Part shown: positions 1 through 11,808 of the stretch, in pieces
How positions within the stretch are numbered: the first letter of the stretch is position 1
How the letters are laid out: each line of letters starts with the position of its first letter
DNA from: Owenia fusiformis
Taxonomy: Eukaryota > Annelida > Polychaeta > Sabellida > Oweniidae
Assembly: GCA_903813345.2 (NCBI GenBank)
Contig: CAIIXF020000231.1
Location: 1 to 25,000 of the forward strand
Reading direction: 5' to 3'
DNA length: 25,000 bases
Translations under genes and position numbers: made by a program
The notes under the pieces: generated by a model
Told to the model about the DNA's origin: nothing
The model's input: only the letters and a program-made list of their open reading frames with translations
Databases searched by the model: none

Positions 1-585
1 AGTTGACTATTAGCAGGACTGGGTATGCTTGGGCTTGTTTAAGTTGACTATTAGCATGACTGGGTATGTTTGGGTATGTTTTAGTTGACTATTAGCAGGA
101 CTTGGTATGCTTGGGCTTGTTTTAGTTGACTATTAGCAGGACTGGGTATGCTTGGGCTTGTTTTAGTTGACTATTAGCAGGACTGGGTATGTTTGGGTAT
201 GTTTTAGTTGACTATTAGCAGGACTGGGTATGTTTGAACATGTCTTAGTTGACTATTAGCAGAACTGGGTAAGTTTGAGCATGTTTTAGTTGACTATTAG
301 CAGGACTGGGTATGTTTCAGTTGTCTATTAGCAGGACTGGGTATGTTTGGGCTTGTTTTAGTTGACTATTAGCAGGACTGGGTATGTTTGGGTATGTTTT
401 AGTTGAATATTAGCAGGGCTGGATATGTTTGGGTATGTTTTAGATGACTATTAGCAAGAATAAGCATATTCGGGCGTGTTTTAGATATGTTTGGACATAT
501 TTTAGTTGACCATTGGTAGGAATGGGCATGTTTGGGCACGTTTTAGATGACTTTAATCAAGACTGACCACGTTTAAATATGTTTT
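1..585. repeat. 41-bp minisatellite array, about 15 units, decaying rightward
   Basis: Units begin with AGTTGACTATTAGCAGGACT and start at 1, 42, 83, 124, 165, 206, 247, 288, 319, 360, 401, 442, 483, 504 and 545. Almost all are exactly 41 bp. Each unit is a 20-bp unique half plus two copies of the 10-mer GGGTATGTTT plus one T. Unit 8 (288-318) is 31 bp, lacking one 10-mer. Unit 13 (483-503) is 21 bp, lacking the whole 20-bp half. Units 1-10 are nearly identical; from about 401 rightward they diverge and fade out after 585. The first unit starts at base 1, so the array probably continues to the left of the window. The period is not a multiple of three and I see no coding potential. Confidence 0.97.
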
Positions 586-3500
586 CGTTGACTGAACAAG
601 AATAAGTGTTTGCAAGACCGAGCAGGTTACCTGCATGATTTATATCGTTACTATACAAAAATATACAAGAATGAATATGTCAAATTGCTTATGTATGATT
701 TACTGAACAAGAATTAACATGCCAGTTAACGCTTTCATTGAAACAAGAAGAATGCACATGCCTGAACAAACAGTAAACACAATGTTTGTATTGCATCTTA
801 TACTTGACTCAGAGCCTGCCAGAGCCTGACAGTGAACAATATTTATGTATATGGAGCGTGAGATCCTTTGGCCATCATGCTTCAATAATTAATGAATAAA
901 AACGAATTTAATTTCCGTTTGATGAAAACATATCAACCCAGCATTTGCCCATTTCCTATATTAGAATATTTTCATTGTTCGAGGATAACTCGGACATTGG
1001 GAGAATAACATGGTTCCTAACTACAAAAACAGTAGGGTTGGAGACTGTGAATGACAATGATGCATATTGTCTTCAATCGGTCGTTATACCATATACCTAA
1101 TTAGAACAATCGTTCGATCCGACAGCATGGCATTATAAATGACGAACCAGCAGGATTACTACCGGATGATTGGCTTGTTGTCAATACCAGAAAGACACTT
1201 GGACTCATCAAGAAAGTAGCATTGACCCTTTGATGATTGTTCTTCCTTTACTATGAATGGTTTTTCTCGATTAGAGTGCATGATAGATAGAAACCTTGAT
1301 GATTGGATCATCGTGGCTTTGTATCTAGCGTAAAATGTCTCTCTCGGTATCCTGAGAAATCAAATATTTTAGACTAATCTCAAGCAAGTTACGTTGGCGA
1401 TCCCAAATAGTGGAATTGAATTGATAGCATGGAATGTGTTAACCCTTTTGATACCTTATTTGTCCTCCATTGATCATGACCACGTGCCCTTGAAATTAGG
1501 GCTAGAAGTTAGAGTCCCGAGAGTTAAAGTGTTTTGACACCTTTTCAAAGCCTTAATTCAGCATGTTGCCGTGTATGTGCAATAATTTTCATTACTTATT
1601 CATTTAGAGTGGATATTCATCTTTCAATCCATATGAAGAAAATGTAAATTTATGAAATATTGACGGAGTGGGAGCTGTTACAATGACCCTTCTTTTAGCA
1701 ATTTTCAGAACGTTTCGTCCAGTGTATTTAATGAGGGTCCCACCTTAAAGCAAATACAATAAAATTGCCGGTTTTAGGCTTATTACTTGAAAGCATTATG
1801 CATTCCAAACCTTATATTTGACAGTACTATTTGTTTATAATAATTAATACCAAACGAGCAAGTCCGGAATGACCATCCTCCAAACCAGAGACATATACAA
1901 CAGACATCATATTCTATGTTCCAGCTAAAAATATCCATTAAAAAAGAGAAAATTGGAAGAAGGAACATAGTGGACATTGTCGGTATCGTAATCCCTGCGT
2001 TTAGAGGATGGGAAATGACCACACAATGACCAAACATCAAAGGTATTATATATTGTTTAATATTCATCATCACTGCAAATATGTTTTATTAATTATTGAT
2101 AACAATTTCATACCTTTGGGACATCGAGTTGATAACCATTATAGGAACAAATACATAACTAATGTTCCGCTCCAAAACCATTCCCTACACTGTTTAGTTC
2201 ATGTTCATAGCTCAGACATTGTACCATTCAACTATCATGAGTAAGTTGGTAGAGCTACATGGCATTGATATTACATTATTGTTATGCGAGGCCAATGGAG
2301 TAGATGCTAGGACTTCCTGTTGCATTCTACTCGGTAAAATCACTATTGAATATTGTAATTGGTACACATGATGTATTGAAGTCAGAACATGTTACAGGTG
2401 AATGAGAAAACATCATCTAAACAAAGTAATACTTGTACACAGGTTCGATTATGTTAATCAGTAGTTTGCTAGCCTCGTCTCTATACGCTATACGCTTAGG
2501 TGTGTTGCAGGTAGTTATCTAGTATGTCGTGAAACTTCACTGCATATGATAGTTAATAAGTGCAAAATGACACGGTCCCTTTCCTAGATTTCATGAAACA
2601 GCATAAAGTCATCACTTGTAATCACTTCTAATGCGGTGCTTGACCAGCCTGTTGACAAGTTTATTCAATTAAATTGTTTACCAAACATTCATTCAATAAA
2701 TGGTGACGACCAGAAACACAGTTCCAAATCATATCAAATAGCGTATTCAAATAGACCAAACAAAACAATCTCGTTGTTTTGGATTGTGTTAATGATTCTT
2801 GGATGGTGGTAAAAGTGATAAGTTCTTAGTTCGTTAGACCATGTCTTGGTATATTGGGGTTTGTATTTCTTTATTGCTGGTTATTCCTTTTTCTCCTTGT
2901 GTTACACTCATTGGTCTTCCCCTTTGTCAGTTGGGCACATTTAAAGTATTCACACACCTACTTACGTTTGCGATAGTTAGGTTCACTATTAGTGGCGGCT
3001 CGTTACTTCCAAGACATAAAACACTAAGCACACGATGAAAACTTCTTTCATTCAAAAGGAGATAGGCAGCACTGTGCCTTATCAGAATTATCATGAAACA
3101 TGATGTTATAAAAACCACAAATGCATCCTCATTCGTTGTGTAAAAGTCAAAATAGAGAGGAAATGGTAACGGGCAAAGCTATAATGATAACCCCTATAAA
3201 CCATCATGAGATATCACATCCTTCTATCTGTTACTTTCTTAGCAAAGCAAATACGACATGAGCATCAGAATATCTGAACACACAATTAGAGAAGTCCTTT
3301 CGATCTCTGTAATTATTTGTGTATTGTACGTCTGATTTATCAGAGTCTCTCTATATCTAAAGTTTTTAAACAGTTGGTCTCTATTCTAAGAGGTAGTGGA
3401 GACCATTGATCCAACAGTACCAATTGTATCACTATATATTACACTTTGTTGTTTAGTAGCCGTAACCATAAGTTATAGCCGGATATAAATATTTTGTTTT

Positions 3501-5289
3501 TGTTCTAAGGTCAAGTCTGAGTCGTCGCTTAATGAACATAATTGTTATTTAGTATCTCATCAATAATGTTTACAACTCATTTGAGAGATATATATTTGAC
3601 CACTATCTATACCGTTGGTCGCTTGCAATCTACAATGGACATCCTTTTGTTATTCACTCGCTACAGATCACAAAGATACGTCACAGCTCATCCATTAAGA
3701 ATCAAATGGGAGTGAAGCTGTTTATTTATCTCTTTTGATATACAGGAATATGAGTTCATGAGTAAAAACATATTGAGATATGATCACACGAATTGCATTT
3801 TTCAATTGAGCACTCATAAACGATCACACCAGCGATACCAGATTGATCGAGACTGACAGTAAGAGATTTACAAGATACCGTTCGTAATTGTGTTCATTTG
3901 CTGAAATAGAACACGACTTTTTGAATATATACACTAAACCTTTTTACATTTTTATTGTCTACTGATTTACGATAAAAGATTGCATGGCTTTCAACAAAAA
4001 TTGCGTTTAAAAGCAATTGATCTCGAATGCAAAGTGTAACAAATCATGATCGTATTGTTAAAATGTAAATTAAGTTCTGATATATAGCACTTTGGGCAAT
4101 TTACGACTGAAGTATTCCTATCTTGTTTTTGATTTAAGACTACTGATTAGAGTAAAGTATGTAAAAACAATAATCAAGAAGAACATCTCAACTGCATAAC
4201 TGCACATAAAATATATTACATTTAAAATGTTAAGAGATAAAATGCAAGAACCGAGACTGCTTTTGTTCTTGCCATGACGTCCTCCATTATCTAAACGTAT
4301 ATTTCAAATTGCAGACAATGATTCAATTCAAACCATCCGCTTCACATTCTCAAAGATATTATAACTCAAGATACAAATTTGATTTACACAAACGAGATTG
4401 AAATTCACAACACGTCAAAAGAAGCTGAAGACGGAACTTGCTTTTAAGAAGAGAACGAATGGAAATGGTAAACTTATCGATTTACGTACAAAATTATCAT
4501 TGTTAACCAATGGTGAAAAAGCGTTCACTAATATATCCAAATCAATCTAAACTACCATAGCGTGACACGCATGTTACATAATATTATGCTGTGAAGTTGA
4601 CATAGAAACAAATAGGGAAAAAGTAACACCTGATTGTAATCGTGTTTGCACTTTTATCTTCCATCTAAATATACTCATGTTGAGAGAACCATGTCAGTAA
4701 GTTCTTATATGAAGAAATAATGTTCTTGAAACGCTAAAACGTCGAGTATGCAGTTTATGGGCTTGAATATCTAGAAATTGTGATATATGATTACGATCCG
4801 TATTCAGGAGATGACGTTCAGTGAATGGCTTTGCTTTATCAAAAACCAAACTAAAAACCAAATCTTTTCAAGTCTTTTTAGATAAAGTATATATTTAAAA
4901 TACTTAGAAACGGTCACTCACCGGTAAACATGTCTTGTTCTACATATTGGAATATCCATGTTCCTCCATTGGGTTGTATTGATCTATGCCATTAATTAGA
5001 AATAGGTTGTATAAATGTGACACATCACGCTAATAATATCCAGTATATTAGTCATTCTATAGTCCACATCGTATACGCAAGAAAATCAACGTACGCGAAC
5101 AATAACAAGCTTTTTATGAATATTCAATGTGTTATAAACATATATGTTATTTATATAACTACCTCCACATGTAGTTACCATGACACCGCATTTCCGCTAA
5201 TACTTGCAGAGAGCCATCATATATGAATTATTATTGAACACAATTAGTACTTTGCCGCCCTTGTGTATTGATACGAATGTATATTCCTT
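586..5289. other. 4.7-kb AT-rich stretch with no recognisable gene
   Basis: Only short open frames (under 100 codons) occur here and none shows a domain I recognise. The longest is a hydrophobic 96-codon minus-strand frame at 1783-2073, overlapped by a plus-strand frame, which is usual for chance frames in AT-rich DNA. A pyrimidine-rich run ending in CAG near 2930 resembles a 3' splice site but leads into only about 35 open codons. No tRNA or rRNA pattern, long inverted repeat or tandem array was seen. Introns or unconserved exons of a gene lying outside the window cannot be excluded. Confidence 0.6.
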
Positions 5290-5294
5290 ATAAC
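5290..5294. repeat. Target-site duplication ATAAC, left copy
   Basis: The five bases immediately outside the left CAC terminus of the 1.63-kb fold-back element are ATAAC. They match 6925-6929 immediately outside its right terminus. Confidence 0.75.
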
Positions 5295-6924
5295 CACGCC
5301 TAACCATCGACAAGGTGTACAGTGACAAAATATACCGGAGTACACTTTAGATGTACGATGTCACTATTTAACCAATTTGAAGCAAAGACAATGATGCAGG
5401 TGTGATGTAGGTTTTAAAAAATTAATCTTGGGAATACTTGAAAGATTTCATGTTTGATTTCCTGTGTATTCGTTTAGGAAGACATTTAACTTTTAATAAC
5501 GTTAAAAGATTTTCGAACAGTGCTCGATTTTTTCGGAGTCAATCTACCCACGAAAATTGATCGTTTGGAAAATATTGGGGTCTTCACATTTCCTTTGATC
5601 ATTTTTCCCCTGTTGCCTAAGAGTGTCGATTATTTTTTATGAGAATATGTTTCTCTTTACTACACAATTTAGGACGGGTGGAGATTTATAAATATTCAAG
5701 TATTTATTGTAATTAAAAAAATCAGAAATGTGCGTTGTCATCTCGAATGTACTTTGTCCCTGTAATTGAAATTCATGAAACATACGTAATTATTAAACAG
5801 TGTTATGATTTCATTTCAAAATTCATTAAGGTTTTTATGAGTAACAAGTGATCTTTAACGAACATGTTCAAGTATACTTTTTGCTTTTTCATTTCATGAA
5901 AGTATTGTTGAGGTGTATGGTGTTTAAACTGCTTCTTTATTCGGTACATTAAATATTTTATACATACCAAATAAAACAAACAATTTACCAAACCTTTACC
6001 CAATCTATCGAGCGTTCTTTTTATTTTATCAAATAAAATAATCTATACAGTTTATATTCGCTAATAGTTTCACCTGTTCTTTGTGTTGGCATTTACATTT
6101 GATATCTATACATGTATTTGTGCGATACAGCGAATCAATTTGTTTTCTTTAACGCACGTATACTTTCGGTATTTGAATTTATATTCGGTAAATATCGAAT
6201 AACATATTTTTACTTAACGAGACTTTCAATCACGTGAGAATGAAAACCATGTACCTTACGTTTTGTTAGTTACATTGATAGATAGATCTACTGATCTATA
6301 CTTGCTTATTGAATATGACTTTTTAAAATCCCATTTATGATATATCTCAATAGTTCAATCAAATTGAAGTAATTCTGTAATTGTTCTGTTTCAATTTTAA
6401 ATGCATCTGACCCCCCTGTCTGTTTGTGTTATGAAAAATACGTTGTCTGCATTAGGGTTGACTATGAATTGAGTAAGTTCAATGGGACAACGTACATTCG
6501 AGTTGACAACGTACACTTATGAATTTTTAAATTATAGCCAAAATGTTAATATTTATTATTATTATTGTGCTGATTAAAGAAACATATTCTCATAATAATC
6601 TTCGACACTCTTAGACGACAGGGGAGGAAGTGATCAAAGGAAATGTGTAAAAACACAACATTTTCCAACCGATCAATTATATGGGAAGATTGACTACAAA
6701 AAAATCGAGCACTCTTCGAAAATCTTTTAATGTTATTAGAAAGTTCAATATCTTCCTAAACGAATACACAAAAATCAAACATGAAATCCTTAATGCATTC
6801 CTCAGATTATTTTTTTAAAACCTACATCATTGTCTTTGCTTCAAATTGGTTAAATTGTGACATCGTACATCTAAAGTGTACTACGGTATAATTTGTCACT
6901 GTACCTTGTCGATGGTTAGGCGTG
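5295..6924. mobile_element. Non-autonomous fold-back DNA transposon with 5-bp target duplication
   Basis: Two long inverted arms, about 5295-5657 and 6576-6924, match at roughly 85-90% by eye. The best conserved 100 bp are the outermost, from CACGCCTAACCATCGACAAG on the left and its complement on the right. The arms end exactly at CACGCC/GGCGTG and are flanked by identical 5-bp direct repeats ATAAC (5290-5294 and 6925-6929), the expected footprint of insertion. The ~920-bp interior is AT-rich, includes a short ATT microsatellite (about 6551-6567) and holds no credible transposase. A CAC start, GTG end and 5-bp duplication fit the Transib/ProtoRAG group, but no transposase is present to prove this. 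Confidence 0.82.
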
Positions 6925-6929
6925 ATAAC
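6925..6929. repeat. Target-site duplication ATAAC, right copy
   Basis: ATAAC directly follows the terminal GTG of the fold-back element and duplicates 5290-5294. Confidence 0.75.
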
Positions 6930-7020
6930 ACCCATCCTTTGCATTGGATTCATTCGACTTCGCTTCATAAAAGAGAGCTTCGTCTTTCGGTAGTTTATAA
7001 CTAGACTCTCCGCGGCAGGG
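6930..7020. other. 91-bp gap between two transposons
   Basis: This short stretch separates two inverted-repeat elements and looks less AT-rich than its surroundings, with a CCGCGG site near 7010. It is open on the minus strand as part of a chance-like 89-codon frame (6822-7091) that runs into both neighbouring transposons. It probably represents the original host sequence; no function can be assigned. Confidence 0.4.
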
Positions 7021-7305
7021 TATACAAGGGGCGATCCATATATTCTGATAAATGCTCTCATTTTGTGATTTTCTTCACATATCCATCTCATTTTTTCAGA
7101 ATATATAGGTTACGCAATTACACATACAATGCTAAAATATTATAGCTATATCTTAAGTTAATTTAGAGATCAGATTACCATCGTTGTTTGTTGCTAAACA
7201 AATGTTTATTTGTGCTCACTATAACATCACAAGAGCTCACAATATCAATGTATGAAAGAATGGACCAATTGGCATTACATGTCATGAGACACACCAAAAG
7301 TCAAA

Positions 7306-7434
7306 ATGTCAGATAATGGAAGTGTGGCTGATGCAGAGCGTGACATTTACAGATACATTAGGAGTACCATTAGATTTTATGTACTATCAAGAAAAAGTAG
7401 GAGGACACCATCAGAGACATACATGGACTCATAG
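7306..7434 (+). pseudogene. Possible decayed coding fragment inside the TA element
   Basis: A 42-codon frame starting at ATG 7306 reads MSDNGSVADAERDIYRYIRS at its start and ends at TAG 7432-7434. It is followed in other frames by further hydrophilic stretches before and after the nested insertion. The composition is protein-like and it lies between transposon arms, so a decayed transposase or captured exon is possible. I do not recognise the family, and chance is a real alternative. Confidence 0.2.
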
Positions 7435-7494
7435 AGTATATGGGCAAGGTCTTATATCCGCTCCAAGAATCTATAGGTAGTATTGTAAATTTAA

Positions 7495-7981
7495 AGGTCG
7501 AGTGCCCGGAAATATTAACACAATTAACCATGTTGAACAACTAATATACATACTTTTTGTGGCTTGGTTAAATAGCTATTAATCCCAAGTTCCGATGTGT
7601 CTCAAGTGTGTCAAGCAGAGTTTATAATTTTTGTGCATTTTCTTGTTTGATCGAAAAATTTCATTTTAACTCGATTAACTTACGATATGTGGCAAAAGGG
7701 GCTAAAGGTAGGTCACGTGACACAAAACAACGAATCATATGACACGAAAACAATGATTCATTCGCCAGATGGAGTAGTTAAATGAGGTCAATTTTACGAC
7801 AAACGAAATCCGTTTAGCTCAGCTTCAATTTTGCTCTCGCAGTCGAACGAAACTGAAACTTCTTAAGTCGATATCTAGGTGAGCGATTTTTTCAGGCTCC
7901 GGTTCTTCGGGGCAGGTTCGAGGCACCAACGATTTTAGAGTTTTTCTAAGGAATTATTCCCGATTTCCGGCTATTGCACCT
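7495..7981. mobile_element. 487-bp TTAA-type MITE nested in another element
   Basis: TTAA occurs at 7491-7494 and 7982-7985, and between these copies the ends are inverted repeats. The left end reads AGGTCGAGTGCCCGGAAAT and the complement of the right end reads AGGTGCAATAGCCGGAAAT, 14 of 19 positions matching. A TTAA duplication is typical of the piggyBac and Kolobok superfamilies; the termini do not decide between them. The interior is 487 bp with no ORF, so it would depend on a transposase supplied elsewhere. It interrupts the TA-flanked element at 7021-8435 and is therefore the younger insertion. Confidence 0.72.
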
Positions 7982-8435
7982 TTAAGGAAGGCATGGTCAC
8001 TGTTGAAGATCATCCACAATCTATCTGGTTGCAAGAAGAGCTTGTGGACAGAGAGGAACACTAGGGTAATTTGAGAATCAATTTATGAAGAGAGTACTAT
8101 CCCTCTGTGGAAATTAGGGCAACATGGGGTATAGAACAGTTCAATGAATAGTTGGCAATGACATGAAGATGCGTTTGATCTGCCTAAAATAGGTACCGAG
8201 GAACGATTGAATACAACATTTATATATTTTATACGTTATAATTTGACTGACCTGCCTCCCCTTAGACAGGTACCATGACAACCTCATCTCACAATTAATT
8301 TAAGATATAGCTATAATAGTTTAGCATTGTATGTGTAATTACACAATTTAAATGTCTAAAAAATGAGAGGGAAATGCGAAAAAATCACTAAATAAGAGCA
8401 TTTTTTATCAGAATATATGGATCACCCCTTGTATA

Positions 8436-10199
8436 ACGCCAAATGGACATAAGTTATGTAAGAAAGAATATGAAAAATGCAATTTTAAGTACTACGACTT
8501 ATATTTCATGAAGTATCTGAGGAGCTTGTTGTTTGACAATAAAATCGGATTGATTAAACAGTTGTGAGCTCAATTTAACCAATCCAAACAAATGTCGATG
8601 GCCACTGAATGCAACAAAACAAGCCATTGTTGCAACAACAAAAAAGCAATTTCTGTTAACAAAAAGAATTCAAATTATTCCATTCAAAGGATTGCATCAA
8701 TACATTTTTTTGTGTTAGTATCTCTCTGATGTTAATCGAAAGCGAATCGATGATATTATCCCAGTTGCGCTTCCAATAATTAAAACGATTATGAGGAGCG
8801 CGATAGTAAATACGCAAACAAGTTTGAAGTTTTCAAATTCAATCAAAAATATGCTATTCCATCTAGCTTAGAAAATTAATCATGCCAATGCCTTTATAAA
8901 CGTTTATACACAATTTCCTTTTGTATGATGGTTAACTATAAGTTGTGATCCACGCCAAACAATACGCACACCTGCGTGTTCAGGCGACGAGTTTGGTCTA
9001 TTATCGGTAAATACTTATATTTTATCCATCAGCAAAATAGCTAAAAGTGAATGAATGACGATAGTCTCAATCTCGACAATTTACTTACTGGTCAATTATG
9101 TCATTTTAGTACGATTCATACCGAGTTGTGACAAAGGTGTGTGTACGTAATGCATTAAATTCCAGAGCTTAATATTGATAATGTTGCATATTTGTGACAA
9201 AGATCCTATCCCTATTAATCGATTCTTATTTGAAATTGCACCTAAAATACCGGAGCAGTTAATCCTGCTGGGTATTTAACGTGCTGGGTATCCCGCCTTC
9301 CAATATACCATGCAACAATTCCTTTCTTGAAATCATTTCAATACATTTGGATCAATTGCCCACATGTATGTTTTTCTAGACACATTCAAATGGAATACTC
9401 GTGGAGTTCGATTTAAGATTATCATTTCTATGATATCCAGATTTTGAAAAACAACTGGATAATGGCACACCCTCATTAGGAGATAAAACACGCGAGGTAT
9501 GTTTTCCAGATCAGTAATGTTGAAGTATACCACTGAAATTGCAATCCTGACTTTTACACATCATCAATTCACACGTTTGTTTAGAAGATCAAACTATACA
9601 TACACCATTTTGAGGTAATTAAGTAGCCCTCAAATGGAGTTTTAAAAGGTAAATATTCTCATCGATGATCAATAACGTATTTTGTAAGTAAACAGGAAAA
9701 TAAAGCAGCAATTTCCCAATCGTTAAGTAGAAGTATAGAAGCTGAAAAAGTGCACGTAGGGGTTATTTAAAATATTTTGATAAATATAAGAAGTTTTGTG
9801 TTATATTTGAAAAAGTAATTATTTTTTGGCCTAGAAGTGTGTTCTTTCTATCTTCTAAAAAGTAGGTATGTTTTCATTATCAACACATCAAACGATGGGG
9901 GCAACCATTGGATTAATATTTACAATATACCATATGGTTTGTTTACAAAATAAAAGAAATTCTAATTTTTTCTAAAATTTTGTCATTTTTTATCATCTCT
10001 TTCTTAGATCATTATTTTAACAGAATATGACATGTTAAATTAATAATGCGTTCTTGAAAAAATGATCGATAGTGTAAATATTATATTTGGTATCTAATAA
10101 AAACAACATTATATTTAGTATTAAGTATAAAAACAAAAACTAATATGTTAAACTTGAAAACTTATACTGGTTCTGGTGAAATACCTATAATTCCAGATG
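8436..10199. other. AT-rich stretch with no recognisable gene
   Basis: No credible coding frame, RNA gene or long repeat was seen. A short duplicated phrase GCTGGGTAT occurs twice near 9267-9291. The part from about 9750 to 10160 is especially AT-rich, with long A and T runs. Confidence 0.55.
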
Positions 10200-10201
10200 T
10201 A

Positions 10202-10386
10202 CACTGCCAATCTCAAATAGCATCAAACAGCGCTGTTTTTGAAACAGTATTGTACAGCGCTGTAAAAACAATACTGTACTACTGTTCAAAACAGGTGGTG
10301 CTAGAATAGCACTACAGTACAGTTCTCTATCTGCACTGTTCAATACTGTTTTAAGCGCAGCAAGGTGATGTTTTGGATTGGGTGTG
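10202..10386. mobile_element. 185-bp palindromic MITE, probable TA target site
   Basis: The left end CACTGCCAATCTCAAAT and the complement of the right end, CACACCCAATCCAAAAC, align without gaps over 17 bp (12 matches). TA lies directly outside both (10200-10201, 10387-10388). Inside are two perfect palindromes ACAGCGCTGT (10227-10236, 10254-10263). Between them lies ACAGTATTGT (10244-10253), which recurs inverted at 10268-10277 and, nearly, at 10341-10350. The whole stretch can fold into a complex hairpin. A 72-codon minus-strand frame across it is a by-product of the palindrome. A TA target would suggest Tc1/mariner; this is inference. Confidence 0.55.
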
Positions 10387-10388
10387 TA

Positions 10389-11787
10389 TGAATATTTAAA
10401 CAATGTTGTATTCGCAATATCCTCTTATCAGCGAGGTATTTAGCAGTTGTGATGATTTCAATTTAAAGTATTCTTTTTTAGTAATCCATGTGGGCGATTG
10501 TAAGTCTTATAATTTACTACTTTGGTTCAAAGAGTGAGTATATGTCCAGTTTAAAAAGGCGTCTTAGTCGACAGTAAGCCCGTTCTTACAGATTATTTTA
10601 CATTTTCTAATTCTCTAGTAAAGCAATACAAATCACCGCATCGTCGCGACCTTTGTCACGGCACATTAATTTCATAAAGCGATGAAAAATCGGCTACAAC
10701 TGTGACCAGATTGGAATGATAAATTGATGCCGATTAAGATATTTGAACCAGTTGGAAAATGTTTACTTGATTGTGTAATAAATTTCCTAATAGATTAAAT
10801 CCCTTCTAAATAGCTGAAAATAGTAACCCACGAACCTTAATGAATTAATGTATTTTTGCAGGTAATGTACGTAAGACATGAAACAATAATGCGCCAATGG
10901 CGTCATTTAGCTTGTAAAATGTGGTTGTTTTCTATATTTTAACAAGAAATGAGATAGACTCTTTTGCAATAATTTAACTAAAACTACTCAAAAGCATGTA
11001 AATTTGAGATTCCTCAGGTTCGCAATTCTGCTATTACACAACACAAAGAGGAGTTTATCAAATTAACATTGAATAGAATACGAGAAAATCGAATCAATTA
11101 TGCCATTACTTCATCAGTGAATCGCTTCATTATTGTCAAAAGTCAACTGAGTCAATTGCAGACATTGTTTTTTGATTCAATTTGTGGATAAGTCACACAG
11201 CTGCACTGAGTGAGAATGATTATTTCGGTTAAATTAGATCTTCAAATGGGGCAAGAGAAAAGACGTTAATTTTCTAAATGGGCTCAACAATTTGGATTGA
11301 GTTGATAGAGGACCTGATTACTGCGTTTAAATTATTATATGTTTTTATAACATTAACAAATCAATTTACCATATATGATAAAAAATGAAGTATATTTCAT
11401 TCAAATAAGAAATGGCATGTTTTGCCATTTTGTACATAATGTAATGGAATGTGGCTAATGAACTACCTCAGTCTAAACTAAAAGTGACTCCCTAAATAAT
11501 ATGTTCTCCATATATTAAAATTGAAAGCTTAAACAGAAACATCGAAAGAGAATTGTTAAGACACCAAAATCAACCGTTGGCCTGCTCTGTGACGATTGTG
11601 AGTTATTGTTTTATGGATTACGGCGACGCGTTTCCGAATAGATGTTGATCCCTTGAATTACCATGGACTTCGAGACTGAATTTTGTCTATCCATATTACC
11701 TTAGACTCAAAATCTTTAATATAAGTACGAGTATCTTCAAACTTTTTTTGATATTGTGAGTATTGGCGATATTTATTCTCGATTGGA
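10389..11787. other. AT-rich stretch with no recognisable gene
   Basis: I see no supported coding frame, RNA gene or long repeat. Only short open frames and scattered A/T runs are present. Confidence 0.55.
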
Positions 11788-11808
11788 GGGGGGGGGGGGG
11801 GGGGGGGG
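11788..11808 (+). repeat. Homopolymer of 21 G
   Basis: An uninterrupted run of 21 G on the plus strand stands out in this AT-rich context. Such a run can form a G-quadruplex and is difficult to sequence, so its exact length in the assembly is uncertain. It lies about 1.4 kb beyond the 3' end of the fucosyltransferase coding region. Confidence 0.95.

Larger units (their letters stand above)
7021..8435. mobile_element. Inverted-repeat DNA element with probable TA target site, split by a nested insertion
   Basis: The left arm, about 7021-7183, is the inverse of the right arm, about 8270-8435, at roughly 75-80% by eye. The outer ends read TATACAAGGGGCGATCC and the complement of TATACAAGGGGTGATCC. 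Similarity stops at the outer TATA, so the simplest reading is a TA duplication (7021-7022, 8434-8435) around an element starting TACAAGGGG, as in the Tc1/mariner superfamily. That assignment is inference. The interior carries a 42-codon ATG frame (7306-7434), and further short protein-like frames continue to about 8070, interrupted by stops. These could be transposase remnants, but I recognise no motif. A second element (7495-7981) lies inside, so this one inserted first. Confidence 0.68.

Noticed and set aside
1783-2073. 96-codon hydrophobic minus-strand frame
   Set aside because: It has no recognisable domain, is overlapped by an open frame on the other strand, and its composition matches AT-rich chance frames.
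6822-7091. 89-codon minus-strand frame
   Set aside because: It runs from one transposon arm through the gap into another element's arm, so it cannot be an ancestral gene.
7815-7924. TAGCTCAGCTT and GGTTCGAGGC resembling A and B boxes of a tRNA-derived SINE inside the TTAA element
   Set aside because: The boxes are about 100 bp apart, longer than usual, no cloverleaf forms, and the element has DNA-transposon ends.
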